Shown here: positions 31,369 to 40,541 of the stretch, in pieces | How the letters are laid out: each line of letters opens with the position of its first letter | Position numbering within the stretch: the stretch's first letter is position 1 | DNA from: Prevotella melaninogenica | Lineage (GTDB): Bacteria; Bacteroidota; Bacteroidia; Bacteroidales; Bacteroidaceae | DNA length: 64,000 nucleotides | Assembly (NCBI RefSeq): GCF_018127965.1 | Contig: NZ_CP072350.1 | Span: 496,001 to 560,000, forward strand | Direction: 5' to 3' | Translations under genes and position numbers: made by a program | The notes under the pieces: model-generated | Told to the model about the DNA's origin: nothing | Databases searched by the model: none | The model's input: only the letters and a program-made list of their open reading frames with translations

Positions 31369-33834
31369 TTACCTCATATTTCCCATCAAAAGTGTATGTT
31401 TTATTTTTGATTTTTTATTAGATAAATTAATGCATTGAGCTACTTTTAGGACCTCGATTGCATTGTGGAAGAACTCACGGCGCGGTACTATTATACTTTC
31501 ACTCTTTGATTTATTCATTAATGCAGAAACATTGTCTACATCTTTGTCTGACAGGCCCACGGCTCTACCATTTAATCCCACTTTCTTCCAATATACTATT
31601 GATGAAAGAATAGCATCGTATGGATTTTGTTTTAACTTAAAAGGGTTGTCGTTCAATGCCCATTTAACATCAAGCTCACATTCTTTAATTGCATACTCTT
31701 CAATAGATGTATAAGTATCTTTCAAGCTAATTTGATGAAAGCCTTTTCCACTATACCGCCATCCGTCTCCCTGTTTTGTGTGATTTTTAGATAGTTTATT
31801 TTTGGAGCTATAAACAGTATTTGCAATTATTGGCCAGTTAGATTTATTCATAGATAAATTAGACAAACGACGTGCTTCTGCTTTTTTAGCATCCAAACTT
31901 TTAAAAGAATCAAAATATGATGAAAATATCGCCATCATTCTATCAGGATTACTATACTTAAACCTTTCTTGTAAATCATAAAACTTTGTTTCAGCAGCTA
32001 ACTGGGCTAGAAAATGAGCCTTTCTTATGCAAGTGTTTAAACCTGCAAGTTTTCGATATTTATTGAAATATGGCAAAGCGGCCTTAATCATAGTGTCATC
32101 TTCTATAACACATTTCCCACTTTGATTTATGCAAATTTGTTTTATTTCCTCTAATGTAACATCCTTATTACAACGTGGACATCCATCTTTTTCAGGCTCT
32201 GTGCGATTAACATTCGCCTTGCTGGGTTCTGCCTTTGGCGTTGGGATATGCCGCTTGACAGAGAAAAGAACTTCCTTCCCTTTAAGTATGTATTGTTTGG
32301 TTTCCTTTGAGGTCTGTCTGTTAGTATTATTATTTACATTTCCGTTGGAAGACTGACTACTGAAAATCCATGAGACAACAACCTTGTAGGCTGTACCTTC
32401 CTTGTATGGAGGCGCTGCCAACGTCAAAGAGAACTTATAGACACCCGTACTATTGACAGGGCAACTGGTACTATATACAGGTGATGGCTTGGGACTTTTC
32501 TCTTCTTGGTTGTCTGTTTCGTGCTTATATACATCCAGACGTATCTTGCCGGTTTCCATATTGGCAGTAGAGACACGCACGTATACCGTACTCCCGCTGT
32601 CAGCAATACCACCCTGCAGTTTTTCTTTGCAGTCAGAATCTTTATAAATGATCAGGCTGCGGAACTCTATCGTGTCATTGAACAGGATAGGATGCTGTGA
32701 AGTCTTTGTAAGGTTTTCTATCCAATGTCGAGAACTCAGTTCCAGATATATCCTTATTTTCTGCCCATTGCTGAAACGCTTACGGTCTTCTATTATCTTC
32801 TTTAACTGGTCGCTTGAAAGGGAAAGGGCTATCTTTACTTTTCCTGCAGCAGACAAGGTTATTGGAGTAAGGGCGGATAGATAGGTTTTTCCCTCATATC
32901 CATTATAATAAAAGCGGCAATTTACAGGTATACCTTTACAGCCCGGCAAAGATACATGTGCAAACACTTTATTACGCAACCCTATGTAAGTAACAGGTTT
33001 GCCATTCTCGTCCTTCCATTCTAAACTTTTGAACTTAGGATAGTATACAGTTATCCTGACCACACCTTTGCCTTTGGGTGAGCCTGGTTTATGAACATAA
33101 GCATATACAAAGTACGTACCTTCTTTGGTAAAGTAAGTACGTGCTGGAGCTTCTGTCAACCCTTTTGCAATCACACGATTGCCATGACAGACATCCCACT
33201 TAACACCAGTACCCCGTACACTCCCTGCTGTTAATGACGTAGTGAAAAGAAGTTCTTCATGATCATAAGGGGTTATGGTTATCTCTCTCTTTCCATTGAC
33301 AAGAACATTGTTTACCTGTACCGCTGCTGGAACACGTTTGTTCTGACTCTTCTCGTCCTCCTGCGGCAAATGCTTCCAATCTTCTTCTGTAAAGATCGGA
33401 CTCTTATGTGCCGTACTGTTAGCCTTACGTGGTGAAGCAGAAGGCTTTACTACAACCTGTTGACCAGATGTCTGTATATTGATTCTACCGCCTCCAGCTT
33501 TACAAGTACCAGAACTCTTGACTGTTAGGGGATACATCTTACCCTTTATGGCAATCTTATTATACGTGTTACTCCAAACGATATTCGGAGAACAAGGACC
33601 ATTATTCTTTGCTGCACAGCTTCCAAAATTTAAGGACTTTATATCCTTGTCTTGGTCTGTGGCAACAAGTTTTCTTGCGCCGTTACAGTAAATCTTCTGC
33701 TGGCTGGTAACACGGAAAGTTCCTGGTTTGGAACCTTTGTCACATGTGCAAATTGCACTATCTGCAACAATCTCCTCACTGTTCCCAGTCTGTTTACGAT
33801 TACGGTCTGCTGAAGTATTTTTGCCTGTTTCCAT
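31369..33834 (-). CDS. DUF4280 PAAR-like T6SS effector with GH19-type lysozyme/chitinase domain
   Basis: 821 residues. Residues ~25-130 form a DUF4280 PAAR-like tip (CTCDKGSKPGTFRVTSQQKI, NFGSCAAKNNGPCSPN, CKAGGGRINIQTSGQQVV). Residues ~165-540 are beta-rich Ig-like modules (LFTTSLTAGSVRGTGVKWDV, TYFVYAYVHKPGSPKGKG). A CPRCNKD zinc-ribbon-like motif at about 558 precedes a GH19-like domain: HFLAQLAAETKFYDLQE with a probable catalytic Glu, then GDGWRYSGKGFHQISLKDTY. GH19 enzymes of T6SS effectors cut peptidoglycan. The stop comes right after the domain, and a YkuD domain continues in another frame. It is preceded after 6 bases by an unknown gene and, before that, by a VgrG. Confidence 0.85.
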   Translation of the reverse strand: METGKNTSADRNRKQTGNSEEIVADSAICTCDKGSKPGTFRVTSQQKIYCNGARKLVATDQDKDIKSLNFGSCAAKNNGPCSPNIVWSNTYNKIAIKGKMYPLTVKSSGTCKAGGGRINIQTSGQQVVVKPSASPRKANSTAHKSPIFTEEDWKHLPQEDEKSQNKRVPAAVQVNNVLVNGKREITITPYDHEELLFTTSLTAGSVRGTGVKWDVCHGNRVIAKGLTEAPARTYFTKEGTYFVYAYVHKPGSPKGKGVVRITVYYPKFKSLEWKDENGKPVTYIGLRNKVFAHVSLPGCKGIPVNCRFYYNGYEGKTYLSALTPITLSAAGKVKIALSLSSDQLKKIIEDRKRFSNGQKIRIYLELSSRHWIENLTKTSQHPILFNDTIEFRSLIIYKDSDCKEKLQGGIADSGSTVYVRVSTANMETGKIRLDVYKHETDNQEEKSPKPSPVYSTSCPVNSTGVYKFSLTLAAPPYKEGTAYKVVVSWIFSSQSSNGNVNNNTNRQTSKETKQYILKGKEVLFSVKRHIPTPKAEPSKANVNRTEPEKDGCPRCNKDVTLEEIKQICINQSGKCVIEDDTMIKAALPYFNKYRKLAGLNTCIRKAHFLAQLAAETKFYDLQERFKYSNPDRMMAIFSSYFDSFKSLDAKKAEARRLSNLSMNKSNWPIIANTVYSSKNKLSKNHTKQGDGWRYSGKGFHQISLKDTYTSIEEYAIKECELDVKWALNDNPFKLKQNPYDAILSSIVYWKKVGLNGRAVGLSDKDVDNVSALMNKSKSESIIVPRREFFHNAIEVLKVAQCINLSNKKSKIKHTLLMGNMR

Positions 33835-33840
33835 TCTTCT

Positions 33841-34632
33841 TTATTGAAAGGTTAGACTTATTTCAATATCCTTAAGTATCTGCTCCCGCCCTTTAACCAT
33901 ATAATGACTATATACGGATTGAGGACCTTCTGTAAGGTTGGTTGTCTTCACAATACAATGTTGTTCTATAGATGTTATATCTTCTATCTGGGCCTCACCA
34001 AGGAGGGAAATCTTTTCAATCTGTACTTCATTCTTTCTCAAGTCAGCATTTCCAACAATGTGTAGCGATATTCCTTCTTCTGTGTCCTCAATGGAACAAT
34101 CTTGTGAGAAGAGAAGCGGTACTCCCAAGGCTACCTCTTCGTGCTCTCTGTGTCCTTTCCCTTCTGTGAATTCTATGCCTAACCAGTCGGCTTCCAGCCA
34201 CTCTGAAAGTACGTAATATCTTTTCATCATGTTAAGTAGAAGTCCCTTGTCATGAACCCTATCAGTCAACAACTGTAGCTCCTTTTCAACCCATTCTCCT
34301 TCATACTTGGCACGCAAAAGAAAGAGACTGTCATCCCAGCGTCTACAGAGTTCGCCATGGTCTGAAATCCCGACACATCTCCCCCTGCTGTCCAATTCCA
34401 GACATATAGGGTTAAGAGTAGATTCTATATCATGCACAAATGCTGCTGTAGCATCGTCATCATCTGCAAAGGCATGTAGATACACTACAGCTTTGACTTT
34501 GCTGTCTTTAGAAAGAGGAGCAAACTCTATAGAAGTATCACATTTTGTCTCACTTACCCCGTCTGGCATAACTTCTGTTCTAACTCCATGAACCTTGCAT
34601 GAGCCTGTCGGTACTTTAAAAGGAATATACAT
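33841..34632 (-). CDS. Unknown protein between VgrG and DUF4280 effector
   Basis: 263 residues, no signal peptide, acidic. No family recognised. It is beta-rich, with segments such as YIPFKVPTGSCKVHGVRTEV, KAVVYLHAFADDDDATAAFV, ELCRRWDDSLFLLRAKYEGE and EEGISLHIVGNADLRKNEVQ. It lies 3 bases after vgrG and 6 bases before the DUF4280 effector, so all three are one translation unit. In other T6SS clusters that slot holds an adaptor or chaperone which loads the effector onto VgrG; this gene would fit, but only its position says so. Confidence 0.6.
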   Translation of the reverse strand: MYIPFKVPTGSCKVHGVRTEVMPDGVSETKCDTSIEFAPLSKDSKVKAVVYLHAFADDDDATAAFVHDIESTLNPICLELDSRGRCVGISDHGELCRRWDDSLFLLRAKYEGEWVEKELQLLTDRVHDKGLLLNMMKRYYVLSEWLEADWLGIEFTEGKGHREHEEVALGVPLLFSQDCSIEDTEEGISLHIVGNADLRKNEVQIEKISLLGEAQIEDITSIEQHCIVKTTNLTEGPQSVYSHYMVKGREQILKDIEISLTFQ

Positions 34633-34635
34633 CGT

Positions 34636-36486
34636 TTAGAACAAGTTTACTTTTTCAGAACTTTGGATATTAACTTTCTTTGGAGAAGAAAGGTCGAGGT
34701 CCTCCATCGTACTGTCAATGTTGATTTTCTCTGCTGTTTCCGATATTGTAGATGCCTGAAGATTATGTTCTTCTGTGACCTGTACATTAGCATCATTAGC
34801 AGATAGGACATAACTGTCTGCTGCTATCTCTGTGAGGGATTCACCTGCTTGTATAGACGTACTTTCTCCAGAGACACTGGTAATATCCTGCTCCGCATTC
34901 ATATTGATGGATTCCTCCGCAAGGATGTTGGCATTCTTGCAGTTCACGGTAAAAGTCTCTCCTGCATTGATGGTAATATTTCGCTTTGCATTGATGATGA
35001 TGTCATCTCCTACAGAGTCAATATGGATGGAATTCCCCTTTATGTCTTTGATGGTAATTCCAAGTGACGATAGTGAATCGTTCAACTTTATAGTGTGCCC
35101 ACTACGAGTTGTGAGACTCTTCATGTGATTTCCTTCGAGACCGCCACCACCTGTTGTTCCGTTAAACAGGCTACCCATAACGTATGGTCTTGCAGGGTCA
35201 CCATGACGGAAACCGAGGAGGACCTGGTCGCCTACCTCTGGGATAAACACAAAACCACGGTTGCTCTTTACATCACTACTACTACCGCCATCAGGTGTCA
35301 TCACACGCACCCAGCCTGTCTGCATACCATCTGTTTGCCAGTTCATGCGCACACGCACACGGCCCTTACCCTCTGGGTCAGCATTACTAAGTACCGTTGC
35401 CATCTGCGTTTCAGCTAATGGCATACGCACCTTTGGACTTGGTAATGCTTTTATTGTAGCAGGTATAGCCTTGAAGCGGTTTTTGTAGTAGCTTCCTTGG
35501 CTCACCTCATGGGTTATTTCGGTAATGATGAAGTTACCTAAACTCTCCTTAGATATATTTCCTACACGTTCCAAGAATGAACTGTAGAGACTTATGACAG
35601 AACCTACACGCAGGGTTGGCACCTGACTCTCAGCTGTGATATAATGTGTCTCAGCCGTTTCTGCCGCTTGCTTACGCCCCATGTAGTTAATAAGCTCCGT
35701 CTCATTGCTTATACGTGGCAGTGCATGCTGTCTTGCAGGTTTTGAGAACATACCTAATGATGCACGGAAAGCCTCGCCCGATAGTTTGTCATGACCATAG
35801 GCCAAGTCTGGTGTCATGCGTTGCATCTCACGATCTGCCCCTGAATGATAAGAGAACACCTGTTCTGAACGTGCCAGTGTCTGTAAACCAATGTCAAGTG
35901 AAGACAACGTCGTTCCATATTCCAATATTATAGGGTCAGCCAATTTCCTTGGTTTACCAAAGATGAGTTTTGTTCCATCGAAATACATCCACTCTTGATA
36001 CTGATGTGCAAGACGGCGGATAAAATCGAAGTCAGACTCTTCGTACTGGCAGATAAAGTCTTTGGTTTCCTTGAATGCAGGATTCAACTCTAATTGCACC
36101 TTAGCTTGTTCGCATAGCTTTTTCACTACATCCCCAATGGTTCTATCATTCCATGAGAAACAGCTATGAGCCGTTTCCAGCCTGTAAGTAGCAGAGTCGC
36201 CAGAAACGATGATACATCCAAAGTCACTTCCTTCTCTGTGTAACTGTACATTTGTCACCACGCCCAAGAAGATAGGAGTTCCCACAGCTTTCACCACGAT
36301 GTTTTTACCCAGCCACTCTTTGCTGCTACTGATATTATGTACATATCTATTGCTACCCGTTTCCAATTCGACTGACATTTGGAAACGATGATGTGTACCT
36401 ATGTTTTGTTCAATCTGTAGGGAAATAAATGACGAAAGAGTCTTCTTTCCTATGCTGATAGTGATGGGGTTGAAAGGAATTGACAT
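34636..36486 (-). CDS. vgrG: T6SS spike protein VgrG (TssI), copy 1
   Basis: 616 residues. N-terminal gp27-like part (MSIPFNPITISIGKKTLSSF..., HSCFSWNDRTIGDVVKKLCE, DFIRRLAHQYQEWMYFDGTK), then the gp5 OB fold (GKGRVRVRMNWQTDGMQTGW, VMTPDGGSSSDVKSNRGFVF, PEVGDQVLLGFRHGDPARPY), then a repetitive beta-helix spike (AKRNITINAGETFTVNCKNA, NADEQ-type repeats, SPKKVNIQSSEKVNLF at the end). No C-terminal effector domain, so its cargo is likely the following DUF4280 protein. The first ~450 residues are almost the same as in the copies at 37677 and 40542. Confidence 0.93.
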   Translation of the reverse strand: MSIPFNPITISIGKKTLSSFISLQIEQNIGTHHRFQMSVELETGSNRYVHNISSSKEWLGKNIVVKAVGTPIFLGVVTNVQLHREGSDFGCIIVSGDSATYRLETAHSCFSWNDRTIGDVVKKLCEQAKVQLELNPAFKETKDFICQYEESDFDFIRRLAHQYQEWMYFDGTKLIFGKPRKLADPIILEYGTTLSSLDIGLQTLARSEQVFSYHSGADREMQRMTPDLAYGHDKLSGEAFRASLGMFSKPARQHALPRISNETELINYMGRKQAAETAETHYITAESQVPTLRVGSVISLYSSFLERVGNISKESLGNFIITEITHEVSQGSYYKNRFKAIPATIKALPSPKVRMPLAETQMATVLSNADPEGKGRVRVRMNWQTDGMQTGWVRVMTPDGGSSSDVKSNRGFVFIPEVGDQVLLGFRHGDPARPYVMGSLFNGTTGGGGLEGNHMKSLTTRSGHTIKLNDSLSSLGITIKDIKGNSIHIDSVGDDIIINAKRNITINAGETFTVNCKNANILAEESINMNAEQDITSVSGESTSIQAGESLTEIAADSYVLSANDANVQVTEEHNLQASTISETAEKINIDSTMEDLDLSSPKKVNIQSSEKVNLF

Positions 36487-36589
36487 TGGTTGTTTGTTTT
36501 GAGTTAAATAAGAGATAGGTAGTAAATGATTATTTACTTTTGCGACCCTAACATTTTTGTAGGAACGTTTATAGAAACCTTTACTTGCA

Positions 36590-36637
36590 AAAAGTAAAAA
36601 GGACTATGTCAAGCCGCTAAAGCTCCACATAGTCCTT
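36590..36637 (-). terminator. Terminator between tssD1 and vgrG1
   Basis: On the minus strand AAGGACTATGT pairs with ACATAGTCCTT (arms 36627-36637 and 36599-36609), followed by TTTACTTTTT. The second copy at 43816-43863 keeps the pairing with a compensating base pair change (ATGC/GCAT). It should make most tssD transcripts stop before vgrG. Confidence 0.8.
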
Positions 36638-36650
36638 CTGTGCCTTAAAC

Positions 36651-37049
36651 TTATGTGCGAGGCCAACGGTTGTCAAGCTCAGCATTACCCACGGTGATAT
36701 TCTCAGCAGAGAAAGTCATAGCAATGGTCATAGGAGCCTCGTTGTTAACGTCCAGAGTTTCCTTGTAGTGAACGATGTAAGCATTCTTGAAAGAAATCTC
36801 CTTCATCTTAGCATCCTCTTCGCTCTTCTTGTAAACGATCTTACCCTCAACAGGCTTGAACTGGCTGTTGAGCATAGCCTCGATAGTAGAAGTGTCATCA
36901 GTTGACTCGATAGTTACACTGATACGACCGCCAGAGATGCTTGATGCAGGCTGACCCTTCTTGTCAGTAGTACGGCTGAACTCGTAGTTAGAGTAGAGTA
37001 CGTCATACTCCTTACCACCCAATTCCAAAGTTGCTCTAAATGAACTCAT
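36651..37049 (-). CDS. tssD: T6SS tube protein TssD (Hcp), copy 1
   Basis: 132 residues: MSSFRATLELGGKEYDVLYS, FSRTTDKKGQPASSISGGRI, then FKNAYIVHYKETLDVNNEAP and an MTFSAENITVGNAELDNRW ending. This is the Bacteroidota type of Hcp, a beta-barrel that stacks into the inner tube. It differs from copy 2 at 43877 by a single residue (Asp versus Glu in the ST-D/E-DTST segment). It has its own promoter, a ~180-base leader and a terminator, consistent with high-level separate expression. Confidence 0.93.
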   Translation of the reverse strand: MSSFRATLELGGKEYDVLYSNYEFSRTTDKKGQPASSISGGRISVTIESTDDTSTIEAMLNSQFKPVEGKIVYKKSEEDAKMKEISFKNAYIVHYKETLDVNNEAPMTIAMTFSAENITVGNAELDNRWPRT

Positions 37050-37063
37050 AATTGAAAAGTTTT

Positions 37064-37148
37064 AAGTTGTTAGAAAAAAAATGATAAACGAGGCACCCTT
37101 ATCATCTCCTACTTGTAGGAAAATAAAAAGAGAAAACCTCAACAACTT
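37064..37148 (-). promoter_or_regulatory. tssD1 leader with terminator-like hairpin and alternative pairing
   Basis: On the minus strand ATGATAA...TTATCAT (25-base hairpin at 37081-37105) is followed by eight T, like an intrinsic terminator, before the start codon. AAGTTGTT (37141-37148 as reverse complement) could pair with AACAACTT (37064-37071) around this hairpin, close to the ribosome-binding region. The leader of tssD2 is almost the same (hairpin near 44308-44333). This may be an attenuator; no ligand is suggested. Confidence 0.45.
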
Positions 37149-37231
37149 CTTGAAGTCCCCTCTGTACGGCTGATAAACAGTCTTGCTCTTGAAAAGAAGA
37201 GGAAGATTTGCAATCTGTTGTTTTACAGTGT

Positions 37232-37263
37232 CAAAAGTAAAGATATAATTCTATAAAAACAAA
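37232..37263 (-). promoter_or_regulatory. tssD1 promoter
   Basis: TTTG (37263-37260 on the minus strand), a 20-base spacer and TACTTTTG (37239-37232). The same arrangement precedes tssD2. Confidence 0.7.
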
Positions 37264-37462
37264 TTAAAGATGTAAAATAACATAAGTTTAACATTTGATA
37301 AGCTAAATCCTTATCTTACTTCGAGAGTAGGAGGAACACCTCATCATTATAAGAATAAACTTGTCAACTCATCAGTCTGTCTACTTATCCACTTGTTTAT
37401 CCTCATAGAACTGTAAACAATTTTCCACTTTCTATATTTTCATTTATGCTTAATAGCCTTCG

Positions 37463-37543
37463 AAAAGACGCCCTTTTGGCTTGCTAAAGATGCCCTTTAA
37501 GCCCCTTACTAACGCCCTTTTGACGGCTAATTAAGCACCTTTT
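37463..37543 (-). repeat. Core repeat copy upstream of tssD1
   Basis: On the minus strand AAAAGGTGCTTAATTAG, AAAAGGGCGTTAGTAAGG, AAAGGGCATCTTTAGCAAG and AAAAGGGCGTCTTTT. It holds two 3' arms (GCATCTTTA and GCGTCTTTT) able to pair with AAAAGGTGC. The rest of 37264-37676 shows no gene. Confidence 0.6.
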
Positions 37544-37676
37544 GTATTGTAATTCTGTAATACGCTGATATCGAATGATTTATAAAGGAATGAGATTCAT
37601 AGGTTTTCTTGCTCTTTACCTGACTTTTATTCATCTATGTTGTAATTATATTTCAAGATGGCAGACGGTCAAAGTT

Positions 37677-39160
37677 CTATATGGCTGAGTTTAAGCAAAT
37701 ATGATTGCCAGCAACATCTTTGATAATAATACTCCAATCACCATTTACGTTATCATTGAATGATAGTGTATGCCCACTTCTGGTTATTAGACTTTTCTTG
37801 TGATTATCTTCAAGCCCCCTCACCTGTAACTCCGTTAAACAAGCTACCCATAACGTATGGACGTGCTGGGTCACCATGACGGAAGCCGAGGAGGACTTGG
37901 TCGCCTACCTCTGGGATAAAGACAAAACCACGGTTGCTCTTTACGTCCTTACTGCTACCACCATCTGGTGTCATCACACGCACCCAGCTTGTCTGCATAC
38001 CCTCTGTTTGCCAGTTCATGCGTACACGCACACGGCCCTTACCCTGTGGGATCAGCATTACTAAGCACGGTTGCCATCTGCGTTTCAGCTAATGGCATAC
38101 GCACCTTTGGACTTGGCAGTGCCTTTATCGTTGCAGGTATAGCTTTGAAGCGGTTCTTGTAATAGCTTCCTTGGCTCACCTCATGGGTTATCTCAATGAT
38201 GATAAAGTTACCCAAACTTTCTTTTGATATGTTTCCTACACGTTCCAAGAATGAACTATAGAGACTTACGACAGAACCTACACGCAGGGTTGGCACCTGA
38301 CTCTCAGCCGTGATGTAATGTGTCTCAGCAGTCTCTGCCGCCTGCTTACGCCCCATGTAATTAATAAGTTCCGTCTCATTGCTTATACGTGGCAGTGCAT
38401 GCTGTCGTGCGGGTTTTGAGAACATACCGAGTGATGCACGAAAAGCCTCGCCCGAAAGTTTGTCATGACCATAAGCCAAGTCGGGTGTCATACGCTGCAT
38501 CTCACGGTCAGCACCAGAGTGATAAGAGAACACCTGCTCTGAGCGCGCGAGGGTCTGTAACCCAATGTCAAGTGAAGACAGTGTTGTTCCATATTCTAAT
38601 CTTATAGGGTCAGCCAATTTCCTTGGTTTACCAAAGATGAGTTTAGTTCCATCGAAATACATCCACTCTTGATACTGATGAGCAAGACGACGGATAAAGT
38701 CGAAGTCTGACTCTTCATACTGGCAGATAAAGTCTTTGGTTTCCTTGAATGCAGGATTCAACTCTAATTGCACCTTAGCTTGTTCGCACAGCTTTTTCAC
38801 TACATCCCCAATGGTTCTATCATTCCATGAGAAGCAGCTGTGTGCCGTTTCCATTCTGTAAGTAGCAGAGTAGCCAGAAACGATGATACATCCAAAGTCA
38901 CTTCCTTCTCGGTGTAGCTGTACATTTGTCACCACACCAACGAAGATAGGAGTATTTGCAGCCTTCACAACGATGCTTTCTCCGAGCCATTTCTTGCTGC
39001 TATTGATATTATGTACATATCTATTACCACCCGTTTCCAATTCAACAGACATTTGGAATCGGTGGTGTTTACCTATGTTTTGTTCGATTTGTAGAGAAAT
39101 AAAAGAAGAAAGAGACTTCTTTCCTACGCTGATAGTGATGGGGTTGAAAGGAATTGACAT
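37677..39160 (-). pseudogene. Truncated, frameshifted VgrG copy 2
   Basis: From the ATG at 39160 the sequence matches the other VgrG proteins for ~370 residues. One extra A at about 38050 (GGGATCAGC versus GGGTCAGC in the intact copies) then shifts the frame within the linker NADP-GKGRV. The OB-fold region continues in the next frame (to about 37810). A further shift near 37820 leads into SGHTLSFNDNVNGDWSIIIK and an early stop at 37677, so the beta-helix is lost. It cannot make a functional spike, but it can serve as a donor for recombination with the two intact copies. Confidence 0.88.
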
Positions 39161-39189
39161 TGGTTGTTTGTTTTGAGATAAATTAAGCC

Positions 39190-39368
39190 GAATCGGTTAT
39201 TAGAGCCTAAACATATTTTGTTTTATTATCGAACAGATTGTTTGACTTTAGGGCGCAGGCGTAGCGGGTTACGTCAAGTCACAAGGACAAGCAAGATGCT
39301 CGATAATAAAATATGTTAGGAAACAATAGCATATAAGAGTTATACATATTGTTGTTTAATGACCGATT
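39190..39368. repeat. AATCGGT-TATTAG palindrome with an internal inverted stretch
   Basis: AATCGGTTATTAGAGCC near 39191 and TAATGACCGATT near 39357 are inverted copies of the palindrome seen intact at 27490. Inside, AACATATTTT..TATTATCGA and TCGATAATAAAATATGTT are also inverted, enclosing ~60 bases (GGGCGCAGGCGTAGCGGG...). No gene. Confidence 0.5.
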
Positions 39369-39373
39369 GAGTT

Positions 39374-39718
39374 TTATTCACTTTCAACAAAAGAATTACT
39401 TCCTGTATCAACGAATGATATTCTTCCTCCTTTAGCACACATACAGAATGACTGCTCCGTCAGCTTCTTCATCCCATTGATACTGTCTTTCTGTGTTGTT
39501 TGCTGCCAGCCTTGTGGCTGTGGAATACAAGGAGGATTCGGAGAACTACATTTGCAAACTCCAAAACTTGGGATATTATTTAAACCAATTTTATCCTCCT
39601 CTGTCGCTACCAATGCTCCCGAAATACTTCGGAAACTTTGACTAAGAACCGTCAACTTAGCTTGCCAAGTTCCTAAAGTGCAACACATAATAGCTCCATC
39701 AGTTACAATTTTTACCAT
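39374..39718 (-). CDS. Stand-alone DUF4280 PAAR-like protein
   Basis: 114 residues: MVKIVTDGAIMCCTLGTWQA, then PSFGVCKCSSPNPPCIPQPQ, then FCMCAKGGRISFVDTGSNSF. The paired cysteines and the CxxGG end agree with DUF4280, the PAAR-like cap of VgrG in Bacteroidota T6SS. It lies 1 base after the lipoprotein at 39720 in the direction of transcription, behind the VgrG-metzincin gene. It has no effector extension, so it may just sharpen the spike. Confidence 0.82.
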   Translation of the reverse strand: MVKIVTDGAIMCCTLGTWQAKLTVLSQSFRSISGALVATEEDKIGLNNIPSFGVCKCSSPNPPCIPQPQGWQQTTQKDSINGMKKLTEQSFCMCAKGGRISFVDTGSNSFVESE

Positions 39719-39719
39719 T

Positions 39720-40343
39720 CTACTTTATTATAGGATTTGTACCTTTCTTTATAATTTCTCCTGTATTGGCATTTATTTTAATAGAAACTATATTTGATCC
39801 TACCTTGTAATGAATAATCCATACTGGTATATTGGTTTTATCACTTACATATCGCCTTATAGAAACATTCTTATCGAATAAATCCAGCTTTAACTCTTCC
39901 TTTACAAACTTCTCTACTTTTTCCCATGGATAGTTCTTATAAGGGGCATCTTGGTCGTATTCAGCTATTAAATAACCATTCTCGTCATACTCTTTCCATA
40001 TACCACTTTCAAAATCGTTATAATAGTACTTCCCTATCAGCTTAAGGGTCTTACTTTTATTGTAATACTCTCTATATGTACCGAATAACTCCTTATCTTT
40101 CTTGGCGTATTCAAAATAATTAGAACCATTCTCTCCTCCGAACTGACGTACCTTGCCTTTTAAATAACTTTTAAACTCATAGTCGTCATTTTCTCTATGT
40201 GTGTAATATTTCCATGAATCAAATTTCTCAGTTGTCCTTTCCATATTCTTGTTTTTTTTGATGTTATTACTACTATTGTCTTGTGCCTTACAACTACCTA
40301 TTACAACGAGTAATGTAAGTAAAATAATTATTTGTCTTACCAT
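39720..40343 (-). CDS. Lipoprotein, candidate immunity for the VgrG-metzincin
   Basis: 207 residues with a lipoprotein signal (MVRQIIILLTLLVVIGSCKA; Cys at 18). The middle has MORN-like turns (GTYREYYNKSKTLKLIGKYY, YNDFESGIWKEYDENGYLIA), and the C-terminus looks like a small alpha/beta domain (YKVGSNIVSIKINANTGEII). It is the first gene after the VgrG with a C-terminal protease-like domain, the typical place for an immunity gene. That role is inferred; no inhibitor family was recognised. Confidence 0.65.
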   Translation of the reverse strand: MVRQIIILLTLLVVIGSCKAQDNSSNNIKKNKNMERTTEKFDSWKYYTHRENDDYEFKSYLKGKVRQFGGENGSNYFEYAKKDKELFGTYREYYNKSKTLKLIGKYYYNDFESGIWKEYDENGYLIAEYDQDAPYKNYPWEKVEKFVKEELKLDLFDKNVSIRRYVSDKTNIPVWIIHYKVGSNIVSIKINANTGEIIKKGTNPIIK

Positions 40344-40541
40344 TCCTTTATTTTTATTTACAGTAATTATTCAGCGATAATGAACGTTGAATATTAAGAA
40401 CTTATAAACGTTATATTGTGGGAAAAAGGCTCGAAATGACATTCTTCATCAAAATCCGTATGTGCCTGTTTATGTAACTTATTGATAATCAATAATAGTT
40501 TATCGCCTTATCGTTGAATAGTTACTATTTACATTTGAATC

